Assembly: GCF_016746095.1 (NCBI RefSeq)
Contig: NZ_JAERTY010000004.1
Span: forward strand, 310,001 to 374,000
From: Sphingobacterium faecale
GTDB lineage: Bacteria > Bacteroidota > Bacteroidia > Sphingobacteriales > Sphingobacteriaceae
Direction: 5' to 3'
Length of the DNA stretch: 64,000 nt
This document shows positions 27,681 through 35,856 of this stretch, piece by piece; positions within the stretch are counted from its first letter, which is position 1; each line of letters begins with the position of its first letter. The notes under the pieces are model-generated. The model made no database searches. It saw only the letters and a program-made list of their open reading frames with translations, and had not been told where the DNA came from. Both the position numbers and the translations under genes were made by a program.

Positions 27681-28049
27681 ATGGAACTTACCCTATTAAA
27701 AGCCAAAATACACACGGTCAAAGTTACCGAAGCAAACGTTTCTTACAACGGATCTATCACCATCGATGCCGATCTGCTAGACGCAGCCGGGATCAAAAAA
27801 TATGAACAGGTATATATAAACAATGCGATAAGCGGCAGCCGGATTATGACTTATGTTATTCCCGGAAAAAGAGGTAGTGGCGAAGTGTGCATGAATGGTG
27901 GCGCTGCTCTACATGCTCAAGTTGGTGATACCGTACATATACTTTCGTTCGTAAGCATGGCTCCAGAACAAGCAGACACATTTCAGCCAACTTTAGTATT
28001 CACCGAGGGTAACAACCAGATTAAATCCATAGAAAAATACGATTATTGA
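27681..28049 (+). CDS. panD: aspartate 1-decarboxylase
   Basis: 122 residues, nearly the same numbering as E. coli PanD: Lys9, His11, Tyr22, self-cleavage site Gly24-Ser25 in SYNGSITID, Arg54, Thr57 and Tyr58. Cleavage generates the pyruvoyl group that decarboxylates L-aspartate to beta-alanine for pantothenate synthesis. Everything needed for catalysis is present. The location is unusual: no panB or panC is near, and the gene is the last of a tight operon with a cysteine-synthase-like enzyme and a permuted-papain-like protein. It may be a specialised copy or the sole panD of the genome; the window cannot tell. Confidence 0.92.
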   Translation: MELTLLKAKIHTVKVTEANVSYNGSITIDADLLDAAGIKKYEQVYINNAISGSRIMTYVIPGKRGSGEVCMNGGAALHAQVGDTVHILSFVSMAPEQADTFQPTLVFTEGNNQIKSIEKYDY

Positions 28050-28051
28050 AA

Positions 28052-28735
28052 TTAACTGTATCTTTTTGTATTTAAGGCTTTAGCCCATTTCGATTTTCCG
28101 CAACGTTTACATTGCGGAAAATCTTTATTGTGCTCGCCAACTATACAACCACAATACATACAGGCAAAAGGTCCCTCTGTCGTGCTGACATTTACCTTTT
28201 TATAAGATGTCGGAAATAAGGGCAACCCGTACCTCACCTCCTCATCGGCGTAGAACAATACGCTCAGCGTACCGTCTACCTCCAGTACGGCGTCACGGAC
28301 CTGTCCGAGATGCTCCACATTGAGGTTGCGCAACTCCGCAAAAAACTCCATTTTGGAAAAATTATTATCATCTTCGTGCTGCAGGTCGAATGTGCCGTTC
28401 TTGACTATCGATAATACCTTGCCTTCCAGCACATGGGTCAGCTTTTCAGAACGAGATGCCAGCCAGGTAATGGTTTTGTACACCAGCATCACACAGGCAA
28501 AGACAATAACAGCGTATACAATCGGTAGATCTTTTTGAAACATAGGGTCACCCGCTGCCGATCCCAAGCTGATGATAATAGCCACCTCAAAAACCGTAAG
28601 CTGGCGTACGCCCCTTCTTCCTGAGAGACGGAGGATCGTGAGAATCAGTACAAACATGATTACCGTTCGGATAGCTATCTCTATCAGAAAGTCCCCTTGA
28701 GAATCAGGGCCTATAAGGTCGTCCATTTCAATCAT
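28052..28735 (-). CDS. DUF421 membrane protein with C-terminal zinc ribbon
   Basis: About 227 residues from the ATG at 28735 (the frame is open further up to a TTG). Three membrane helices (IAIRTVIMFVLILTILRL, VFEVAIIISLGSAAGD, IVYAVIVFACVMLVY) and the DUF421 motif GRRGVRQLTVFEV mark the YcaP/YetF family. The cytoplasmic domain carries KMEFFAELRNLNVEHLGQVRDAVLE. A four-Cys knuckle (CMYCGC near 195 and CKRCGKSKW near 220) is appended, an addition seen in some family members. The function of the family is unknown. It is convergent with panD, with 2 bp between stops. Confidence 0.87.
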   Translation of the reverse strand: MIEMDDLIGPDSQGDFLIEIAIRTVIMFVLILTILRLSGRRGVRQLTVFEVAIIISLGSAAGDPMFQKDLPIVYAVIVFACVMLVYKTITWLASRSEKLTHVLEGKVLSIVKNGTFDLQHEDDNNFSKMEFFAELRNLNVEHLGQVRDAVLEVDGTLSVLFYADEEVRYGLPLFPTSYKKVNVSTTEGPFACMYCGCIVGEHNKDFPQCKRCGKSKWAKALNTKRYS

Positions 28736-28922
28736 AACATTTGCTTCTGTACAAAAAAGTGGTGTCCCTATAAGAAACACCACCAATCATTAATACTGTT
28801 TTAAACCTTGCTAACATTGCGTATTAGTAAGTTCTAGGAGAATAACCGGTATATCGATCACTCCTGCAGATAGAACAGCCCTAATCGCTAAACGTTCATA
28901 TCTATTTTTATTTTATTATCAT

Positions 28923-29663
28923 TTACTTATAAAGCAGTTCTTTTAGTCGATTTGCATTTTCTATCGCGTGTCCATCCATATCATTATTAAAATAGATATA
29001 GCTATCCTGCACTTCTGGGTGTACCTCGATCGCTTTGATCAACTCCTTCAGTTCTTCATCCGTATAGCTAGATCCATACAGCTTGGTACTACCGTGCATC
29101 CGGTAATAGACCATAGATGTATTCACGACCACTTCGTTCGGCAGTTTAGGGTGGCTCATCCCGCAGAAAGTGATGTTGTGCTTTCCTAGCTTTTCATATA
29201 CTTCCGGTCGCCACCAACTCGCATGCCTGAACTCTAATACATTTGGATAATTACTATCCAAAGCATCTATAATCCGTTGGAGTATCATATCATCGTATGC
29301 CATACTGGGAGGGAGCTGGAACAGCGCACACTTTAACTTTTCAGCTAGGCCATGCTGCACCGTATTATAAAAATCCGCCATCAGAGTCTGGGTATCTACA
29401 AATTTCTTATAGTGCGTAATCAAGCGCGGTGCTTTAACCGCAAAACGGAACTTTTCCGGTGTCCGCTTATACCAGTTCTGTAAAAAAGTAAGCTGTGGAA
29501 AGCGGTAAAAAGTCACATTTGACTCCAAGGTTTCAAAATGCCTGCAATAATAATCCAACCAGTCCTTCTGTGGTAGATCCTTGGGATAAAATTTACCTTT
29601 CCAATCCTTATAATAGAACCCCGAACAACCAATATGCCAATCCTCTTTTTTCACTTTCTTCAT
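28923..29663 (-). CDS. DUF72 protein (TIM-barrel)
   Basis: 246 residues with the DUF72 hallmarks: WHIGCSGFYYKDWKGKFYP at the N-terminus, HFETLESNVTFYRFP, FRFAVKAPRLITHYKK, FEFRHASWWRPEV-type motif (LEFRHASWW), VYYRMHGSTKLYGSSYTDEEL and YIYFNNDMDGHAIENA at the end. The family adopts a TIM barrel and has an unknown enzymatic role. All blocks are intact. It is monocistronic, divergent from the second DUF2383 gene. Confidence 0.93.
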   Translation of the reverse strand: MKKVKKEDWHIGCSGFYYKDWKGKFYPKDLPQKDWLDYYCRHFETLESNVTFYRFPQLTFLQNWYKRTPEKFRFAVKAPRLITHYKKFVDTQTLMADFYNTVQHGLAEKLKCALFQLPPSMAYDDMILQRIIDALDSNYPNVLEFRHASWWRPEVYEKLGKHNITFCGMSHPKLPNEVVVNTSMVYYRMHGSTKLYGSSYTDEELKELIKAIEVHPEVQDSYIYFNNDMDGHAIENANRLKELLYK

Positions 29664-29819
29664 TTTTTGTTAATAAACCTTATTCCTTCCCATCTAACAC
29701 CCCAATCACTGCTTGGTTCAGAACTATTTAAAACTGTTCCCATTTACGTCCTTTAGGATTATGCAAGTATACGATGACAACGATTCTGGATTAGAACTGT
29801 TCATTTATAAAAAAACATC

Positions 29820-30290
29820 ATGAAAAATACGTTATACAATCACACAGCCTTAATCAACAGATTGATCGAAATCAACAATGACCGTATTGAGGGCTATGAA
29901 ACGGCCATCGCCCTGCTCCCTAATAAAGAAGCGACTGGCCTACGTCAGGCTTTTGAATTCTTAAGGGACCAATCCCTGACCTTCAAAAACGAACTAGCAC
30001 CGCTGGTAGTACAAAGTGGTAGCGAGCCCACAGAGAACACCCGGGATAGCGGCAAACTGTTCCGCGCCTGGATGACCTTAAAATCGACCCTTTCGTCCCA
30101 CACTCTAGCTTCTATCCTAGATAGCTGCGATCAGGGAGAACAGGAATTCAGCGAAGTATACCGACAGGCCCTAGAGGAATCTACAGGCGCACCACTAGAG
30201 CTAGTGACGATTATGGAGCGGCAATCAAATCTTCAGCAAGAAACCTATAATAAGCTGAAAGAATGGAAAGATAACAGCATCTCAGAATAA
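29820..30290 (+). CDS. DUF2383 / PA2169-family protein (second copy)
   Basis: 156 residues, paralog of 824-1291. Shared blocks are LIEINNDRIEGYE, RDQSLTFKNEL, TENTRDSGKLFRAWM and SILDSCDQGEQEF. The two copies diverge most at their C-termini, where this copy reads ATGAPLELVTIMERQSNLQQETYNKLK-like sequence. It is a cytoplasmic four-helix bundle of unknown biochemical role, probably stress-induced. It is monocistronic, and the convergent receiver gene ends 77 bp downstream. Confidence 0.88.
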   Translation: MKNTLYNHTALINRLIEINNDRIEGYETAIALLPNKEATGLRQAFEFLRDQSLTFKNELAPLVVQSGSEPTENTRDSGKLFRAWMTLKSTLSSHTLASILDSCDQGEQEFSEVYRQALEESTGAPLELVTIMERQSNLQQETYNKLKEWKDNSISE

Positions 30291-30366
30291 CTCTGCTATG
30301 ATCCGGTTTATTATTTATAGGCACCGGACAACTCAATCAGACAATCTAGCCATCGAACAACGCAAA

Positions 30367-30729
30367 TTATTGGAGCGCGAGGTTTACCTCGCCCAATAAT
30401 TCCTCTAAATCCAGAGGTTTCGCCAAAGATACATCAACCCCAGCAGCTAAAGCTAACCGCATCCCTTCTGCCGTAGCCGATAGCGAGATGATATGTAGCT
30501 CAATCTTCCCAGCTTCATGTCGTATATCCTGCATCAGCTTATCCGCATTTCTATTCGGCATTCCCAGATCTACAATCAGTACATCCGGCCGGTCTAAAAG
30601 TATTCGCTGGTAAACATCTTTAATCGTGGCTTCGGATAGCACATGAGCAGGTGTGAGTTCGTACAATATGGTTTTGAGCACTTGTACCAAGTCTCGGTTC
30701 GTATCGCAGATCAGTATTTTATTGTCCAT
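30367..30729 (-). CDS. stand-alone receiver-domain response regulator
   Basis: 120 residues consisting only of a CheY-like receiver: Asp in ICDTN (about residue 8), phosphoacceptor Asp in VLIVDLGMPN (about 56), Ser/Thr in IISLSAT (about 84), and Lys in SLAKPLDLEEL (about 105). There is no output domain, so it must act through protein contact, for example in a phosphorelay. The two orphan kinases upstream (phytochrome and PAS kinase) are candidate donors, though they lie 8 kb away. Confidence 0.88.
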   Translation of the reverse strand: MDNKILICDTNRDLVQVLKTILYELTPAHVLSEATIKDVYQRILLDRPDVLIVDLGMPNRNADKLMQDIRHEAGKIELHIISLSATAEGMRLALAAGVDVSLAKPLDLEELLGEVNLALQ

Positions 30730-30913
30730 CTTAGTTCGGATTCAGCGCTAAAAATATCTCAACCCGATATAAAAGATTCATCTTAAAGAGCAGGATGATT
30801 TGTATTATTAAGTATAGATCGTAAAACAGGTGAATTGGTTTAAAAAAAATATTTCTTTTTAATTAAAAAGGGTAAAAATACGCGATAGTACTGCACTACT
30901 ATACGTGTTTAAA

Positions 30914-30956
30914 CATCATCCCACTTCCGCTAAATAGGTAGCGAAGCAGGATGATG
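30914..30956 (-). terminator. hairpin downstream of PRC-barrel gene
   Basis: CATCATCC (30914-30921) pairs with GGATGATG (30949-30956). The inner TTCCGCTA / TAGCGAA arms pair too. It lies 12 bp past the stop of the minus-strand PRC-barrel gene. Confidence 0.65.
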
Positions 30957-30967
30957 GGTCAATTCGT

Positions 30968-31579
30968 CTAATAATGTCCTGGACCGATACGCCCTATATT
31001 TGATAGCCGCTGTCCATTAAAATGGGGGTGGTCATAGAATACCTCTGGGTCATAATCGCCTGCTGTAATCACAAAATTCTGTACGGCTGTGTTCTCCAAC
31101 ACCTTTCGAATAGCAATTTCATCGCTCGGACTTACAAAATCCGGATCGTAAGACGGCAGTTGCATCACCTGTTGCAGGGTAATCGGTACGACTACCACAT
31201 CCGCATCTGGGTCGTATGTCACCTTGCTGCCATCATGTAGCGGGATATTCTCAGGATGCACTGAATCGTCTACAATCGCAGATGGCGTATGGTCTACCTC
31301 GTTGGTCTCTTCCTTGCTAAATGTTGCTATTCCGATCGGTATCAGAATCTGTTTCTCCAAACCCGCGGAATAGTTGTCATAATCCACCTCTATCACGATA
31401 TAACGCACAAGCTGCGACACCTCATCAAATAAAAGCTCATCTACTTCGCCGATTTTCTTTCCCTGTAAGTCTTTGACATCCCAGCCCCTGATATCAGGCT
31501 CTGCATCTACAATCTCATAATCACTGCCTGTCAATTCGATCAGGTGGTTATTTCTTATTTCTTGATGTTCCATATCCAT
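30968..31579 (-). CDS. PRC-barrel domain protein
   Basis: 203 residues, soluble. A PRC-barrel at about 15-95 reads DYEIVDAEPDIRGWDVKDLQGKKIGEVDELLFDE and VRYIVIEVDYD. The second half holds VVVVPITLQQVMQLPSYDPDFVSPSDEIAIRKVLE and a His/Tyr-rich tail (EVFYDHPHFNGQRLSNIGR). Many PRC-barrel proteins of this type are stress-linked. It begins 12 bp after the OmpA-like gene on the same strand, so the two form an operon. Confidence 0.9.
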   Translation of the reverse strand: MDMEHQEIRNNHLIELTGSDYEIVDAEPDIRGWDVKDLQGKKIGEVDELLFDEVSQLVRYIVIEVDYDNYSAGLEKQILIPIGIATFSKEETNEVDHTPSAIVDDSVHPENIPLHDGSKVTYDPDADVVVVPITLQQVMQLPSYDPDFVSPSDEIAIRKVLENTAVQNFVITAGDYDPEVFYDHPHFNGQRLSNIGRIGPGHY

Positions 31580-31591
31580 AGTCGTTTTTAG

Positions 31592-32248
31592 TTAATTTCC
31601 CTTTTCTCGTGTTGCATCTTCAAATACCACAATCTGCACATTGCGATTCTGCGCCCTGCCTTCCGCCGTCTTATTGCTTGCAATAGGCTGTCGTTCACCA
31701 ATAGAATGGACAGAAATTTTCCCATAATCTATCCCGCCATGGTCGACCAGCCAGTTTTTAACTTCCGCTGCACGATCGGCCGCCAGTGTATTATTATGGG
31801 CAGAGTTACCGGTAGCATCTGCGCTTCCATATACTCCTACGTACGCGCCATCAAATCGCTTTTTAAGAATTGTGGCGATCGCTCTCAGTTTCGGTTCCGA
31901 AGCAGACTGTATATTCTTTTGATCTTTTGGGAACAGTATATTCTCTCCCAGGGTATAAATGGTGTAATCCGTACCCTTCCGTATAGAAATATCCGGATCT
32001 GTAATCTCTGTATCCGTCGTTGCCGGAGCATTGAAATCAATGCTGTTCCAATCGGGCTCGGTGATCGCAATAGCTTCCACCTGATCCGAAGTGAGGTCTG
32101 CATTGCTATCCACTATTGCAGTATCTCTAGTAGTTTCGGTATTATGCCCCCGTATCCACATGATGACGACAATCAGTGCGACTATTGCCAATAACAACCA
32201 TAGCCACCAGCCCGTCCGATTCTTTCTTTGTACTTCTAAATGTGCCAT
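31592..32248 (-). CDS. OmpA-family protein with N-terminal membrane anchor
   Basis: 218 residues. One membrane helix (TGWWLWLLLAIVALIVVIMWI, about 12-32) anchors the protein in the inner membrane, not the outer. An acidic linker (residues 35-95) leads to an OmpA-like C-terminal domain: ILFPKDQKNIQ, VGVYGSADATGNSAHNNTLAADRAAEVKNWL, RAQNRNVQIVV. The NxxLaxxRA helix binds peptidoglycan. It should tether membrane and wall. It is the promoter-proximal gene of an operon with the PRC-barrel protein. Confidence 0.9.
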   Translation of the reverse strand: MAHLEVQRKNRTGWWLWLLLAIVALIVVIMWIRGHNTETTRDTAIVDSNADLTSDQVEAIAITEPDWNSIDFNAPATTDTEITDPDISIRKGTDYTIYTLGENILFPKDQKNIQSASEPKLRAIATILKKRFDGAYVGVYGSADATGNSAHNNTLAADRAAEVKNWLVDHGGIDYGKISVHSIGERQPIASNKTAEGRAQNRNVQIVVFEDATREKGN

Positions 32249-32440
32249 ATCATTTTCTTTTTAGCGTTATTTTATTGAAGTGAACAGGAGCCGACCGCAA
32301 AAGTTCAAAACCAATTTTTAATTTAAAGCAGAAATCCACTCTGCGTTCTCTAGTCCAACCTCATATTTAACAAACTGATAATCAATTGTGAACTTTTTTA
32401 GTACATAGCTGTTCTAGAATAGCACACTAACTGCAGAACT

Positions 32441-32977
32441 ATGAATACGATTCTCCAGACAAAACTGATCATCTATTATTTTACGGTCGTATTGACGGCA
32501 TCTGGCCTATTCTATGGCTGCCACGACGACAATAGTACCTACAACGATAACCAAGGTTTTATCAATAAAGCGCACAGTTCCTTACAACTCAAGATCGCCG
32601 CTGGCAATCTAGCCGTACAAAAAGGCCAAGCGGACAATGTACAGGACTATGGTGAAGAGATCGTAAAAGAACACAACGGCACCTCCGAAGAGATAAAAGA
32701 AATGTCCGTTGCCAATAGCTGGATAGTTTCTGAAGAGCTGCTGCCTAGCCATCAGAAACAATTCAGTGAGTTGCAGCAGCAAGAAGTTTCCGAATTTGAT
32801 CTCGCTTTTGCAAAACTGATGGTGAGCTCGCATGAGGAAGCCGTCAATCTGTTCCGAATCGCAAGTGTAAACGAGAATGAAGTCTACGACTACGATATAC
32901 AAACATTTGCCCGAGCAACCCTGCCTGTGCTCGAATCACACCTCAGTGAAGCAAAAGAGATCTTAGCGCAGAAGTAG
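32441..32977 (+). CDS. DUF4142 lipoprotein
   Basis: 178 residues. A signal with lipobox FYGC (Cys27) is followed by the DUF4142 domain: FINKAHSSLQLKIAAGNLAVQKGQADNVQDYGEEIVKEHNGTSEEI, ELQQQEVSEFDLAFAKLMVSSHEEAVNLFRIA, ATLPVLESHLSEAKEI. DUF4142 proteins are helical periplasmic bundles (ferritin-like, His/Glu bearing) of unknown function. It is monocistronic; a weak inverted repeat (32980-33004) follows. Confidence 0.88.
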   Translation: MNTILQTKLIIYYFTVVLTASGLFYGCHDDNSTYNDNQGFINKAHSSLQLKIAAGNLAVQKGQADNVQDYGEEIVKEHNGTSEEIKEMSVANSWIVSEELLPSHQKQFSELQQQEVSEFDLAFAKLMVSSHEEAVNLFRIASVNENEVYDYDIQTFARATLPVLESHLSEAKEILAQK

Positions 32978-33240
32978 CCTATAGGGTTAATCTCTAACCT
33001 ATAATTGACAATCAGCCCCGAAAAGCCTATATTTGCTGACGAACTATATTAAAATGCCTTTGGCATGCTCTTATTATGTTTAGATTGCTAGTGATCTAGA
33101 CATTCTTTTTAAACCGAGTTTCATCACTGCTTTACAAAAGTGTTTTTCTGTATGCTGCCATACGGGAATATATTTTTTTTAGTCTGATCTACCTACGGTA
33201 CTCGTGTTTTCTATGCCGAGAGTTTAATAAAATAGAATCT

Positions 33241-34938
33241 ATGTCTGCAAAAAAAACATCATCAACACCCCAAAAAACATCAAGATTTGTTGTACACAAA
33301 CCAGTCTTCATCCCCACGCTGATCATTATTGTCGTCAGTGTGACCCTCGCTTTATTATTCCACAAAGAATCCGAAGTCGCCTTTGCGCGCATGCAGGATT
33401 TTGTTTCTGAAAATGGAGGATGGATCTACACCCTTTCTGTCAACTCCTTTATTCTATTCTGTCTGTATCTAGCTTTTGGCAAATATGGCGATGTACGGAT
33501 CGGTGGCCCTGACGCCAAGCCCGAGTTCAAAGGAATAGCCTGGTTTGCCATGTTATTCAGTGCCGGAATCGGGAATGGACTTGTCTTATTCAGTATTGCG
33601 GATCCTGTACGGGATTTTATCGATCCGCCCCGGCTTGCACCTGATGCCGATCCTTCACTCATCGCCCAGGAGGCGATCAACTTTTCCTTTCTGCATCACG
33701 GTATCCATGGCTGGGCCATCTATTCTGTAATCGGTCTGGCATTGGCTTATTTTACCTACAACCGTAAGATGCCTCTTACGATACGTTCGGTTTTCTATCC
33801 TATTCTTGGCGACCGTATCTACAGTTGGATGGGCGATGCCATTGATGTCGTCGCCGTAGTAGCCACCCTATTCGGCCTTGCTACGACATTGGGCTTTGGT
33901 GTAGGCCAGATCAATGCTGGTATGAGCCACGTATTTGGTATCCCTACTTCCTTGTTATTCCAATACGGCATTATCCTAGCTATCACTGGGATCGCTACTA
34001 TATCAGTAGTCTCTGGCGTCAATAAAGGGGTCAAATTCCTCAGCGAACTCAACATCGGCATTGCCGTTGTCCTCTTCCTTCTCGTTTTATTCCTCGGTCC
34101 TACCGCCTTTATCCTGAAAGGGTATATCCAGAATATCGGAAGCTACCTTCACAACTTTGTGGATATGGCTACATGGTCCGGTAATTATGGCGAAAGCGAC
34201 TGGCACAATAATGTCACGCTGATGTACTGGGGCTGGTGGGCCTCCTGGTCTCCTTTCGTAGGAACCTTTATCGCCCGTGTATCCCGAGGGCGTACCATCA
34301 AGCAATTTGTCCTAGGCGTACTGCTCCTACCCGCCTTAGTTACCTTCCTTTGGTTCTCCGCTTTCGGTGGCACCACCATGCAGGGGTTGATCGGCGGTGA
34401 TTATGCACTTGTAGATGCCGTCAAGGAAAACATCTCTACCGCGCTGTTTGTATTCTTCGAAAAGTTCCCTTTCGCCATTATCTTCAAGATCCTAGGCATG
34501 CTCCTGATCTGTAGCTTTATCATCACCTCCGCCGATTCAGGCGCCCTGGTTGTAGACAGCATTACCTCCGGTGGGCAGCGCCGTACACCTGCCATACAGC
34601 GTGTGTTATGGGCATCCCTATCCGGGATTATCGCCGCAGCACTACTGACCGGTGGCGGCCTCAATACCTTACAGGCTGCTGTTACGATATCGGGTATGCC
34701 ATTTGCCATTCTATTGGTTATCATGTGTGTATCCCTTCTTATCGGTATACGCGAAGATTATACCATGGAACAGCGACGCGCCAAGATGAAGCAGACCGAA
34801 TCGTACAAAGCTTCCATCACCAAGATCATGCGCGAAGAACAGGCCATCAATCCTGCAGAAGAAAAAGACATCGAACTATCGAATGGAACTGTAGCACGAT
34901 TAGATACAACACCTTCTACGGATAGCGATAACAAGTAA
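33241..34938 (+). CDS. BCCT-family betaine/carnitine/choline transporter
   Basis: 565 residues with about 12 membrane helices. The substrate-site region reads MYWGWWASWSPFVGTFIARVSRGRTIKQF, the defining BCCT signature, and GIGNGLVLFSIADPVRDF and GFGVGQINAG flank it. A polar C-terminal tail of about 60 residues (AEEKDIELSNGTVARLD) could sense osmolality as in related transporters. It should import a quaternary-ammonium osmolyte such as betaine with sodium or proton coupling. A UspA-type gene follows 18 bp downstream in the same operon. Confidence 0.95.
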   Translation: MSAKKTSSTPQKTSRFVVHKPVFIPTLIIIVVSVTLALLFHKESEVAFARMQDFVSENGGWIYTLSVNSFILFCLYLAFGKYGDVRIGGPDAKPEFKGIAWFAMLFSAGIGNGLVLFSIADPVRDFIDPPRLAPDADPSLIAQEAINFSFLHHGIHGWAIYSVIGLALAYFTYNRKMPLTIRSVFYPILGDRIYSWMGDAIDVVAVVATLFGLATTLGFGVGQINAGMSHVFGIPTSLLFQYGIILAITGIATISVVSGVNKGVKFLSELNIGIAVVLFLLVLFLGPTAFILKGYIQNIGSYLHNFVDMATWSGNYGESDWHNNVTLMYWGWWASWSPFVGTFIARVSRGRTIKQFVLGVLLLPALVTFLWFSAFGGTTMQGLIGGDYALVDAVKENISTALFVFFEKFPFAIIFKILGMLLICSFIITSADSGALVVDSITSGGQRRTPAIQRVLWASLSGIIAAALLTGGGLNTLQAAVTISGMPFAILLVIMCVSLLIGIREDYTMEQRRAKMKQTESYKASITKIMREEQAINPAEEKDIELSNGTVARLDTTPSTDSDNK

Positions 34939-34956
34939 TTAAAAAAAGACAGAAAC

Positions 34957-35805
34957 ATGAACAAGATATTAGTCGTCGCATTAGACCTTACGGATCACGA
35001 CCACACATTGATACGCTACGCCAGACAGCTGCAGTCCCACTATAATATCGGACACATCCATTTTATACACAACATCAAAGTATCCGAATTGGACGAACTC
35101 CTCACCGAGATGCTCGAAGACATACAGATCGCCCCCATTATACAGCGCAATCTAGAACACAAAGTACAGCAGGTATTCCACGATGAGACCACATACACTC
35201 TCACCCTCTTAGAGGGCGACAATACTGAATTCGGGATCAACGAATGGGTAAAAAAGCATAAGGAAACAGCGACGGTTCTATTGGGATGGAAGACTGCCGA
35301 AAACGGCACTGGTGCCATGGCACAAAAGCTTATACGACTATCTCAGGCCGATATTCTATTGGTACCCAAGGAGCATACTTTTGCTATAGAGCGGTTGCTT
35401 ATACCGAGTGACTTCAGTGCTACCTTTTCCAAAGTAAAGTATAAAGTCGGAATGTTGGGCGCCAGCCAGGTACAGATATTGAAAGTATACAACATACCGA
35501 GTGTATTCTTCCCCTTCATCGATGATGAGGCAACACAGTTGAAAGCCGAAAAGCTCGCAAAGACACAGTATGCAGAGCTCAGCAAAAAACTAAACATACC
35601 ACCGGATTGGCAATTAAAAACCCAATATCGAAAAGAAAAGAGTGTCGCCGATATCATCGCTAGGGAGAGCAGGTTATTTCAGGCAGACCTAGTCGTTCTA
35701 GCTGCTAAAGGCAGTAACAGTATTCCCTCTATTTTTCTAGGTAGCACCACCAATGAACTGATCAACAAAGAGCCCTTTCAGTCAGCGATCTATGTAGTCA
35801 AGTAA
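34957..35805 (+). CDS. universal stress protein (UspA-like, two domains)
   Basis: 282 residues. Two tandem Usp-like halves: an N-terminal one (KILVVALDLTDHDHTLIRYARQL, ATVLLGWKTAEN) and a C-terminal one (RLLIPSDFSATF, ADLVVLAAKGSNSIPSIFLGSTTNEL, where G-S-T-T-N resembles the ATP-site G-S-x-x-x motif). It should be a cytoplasmic, possibly nucleotide-binding, stress protein. Its location 18 bp after the BCCT gene suggests a role in regulating or accompanying osmolyte uptake. A 17-bp terminator stem ends the operon. Confidence 0.88.
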   Translation: MNKILVVALDLTDHDHTLIRYARQLQSHYNIGHIHFIHNIKVSELDELLTEMLEDIQIAPIIQRNLEHKVQQVFHDETTYTLTLLEGDNTEFGINEWVKKHKETATVLLGWKTAENGTGAMAQKLIRLSQADILLVPKEHTFAIERLLIPSDFSATFSKVKYKVGMLGASQVQILKVYNIPSVFFPFIDDEATQLKAEKLAKTQYAELSKKLNIPPDWQLKTQYRKEKSVADIIARESRLFQADLVVLAAKGSNSIPSIFLGSTTNELINKEPFQSAIYVVK

Positions 35806-35814
35806 TTTTTAATA

Positions 35815-35853
35815 TATCCTTTAGCTATGTGCAGAACACATAGCTAAAGGATA
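35815..35853. terminator. strong bidirectional terminator
   Basis: TATCCTTTAGCTATGTG (35815-35831) pairs perfectly over 17 bp with CACATAGCTAAAGGATA (35837-35853), loop of 5. It separates the convergent BCCT/Usp and carbamoyltransferase operons. Confidence 0.85.
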
Positions 35854-35856
35854 CCA

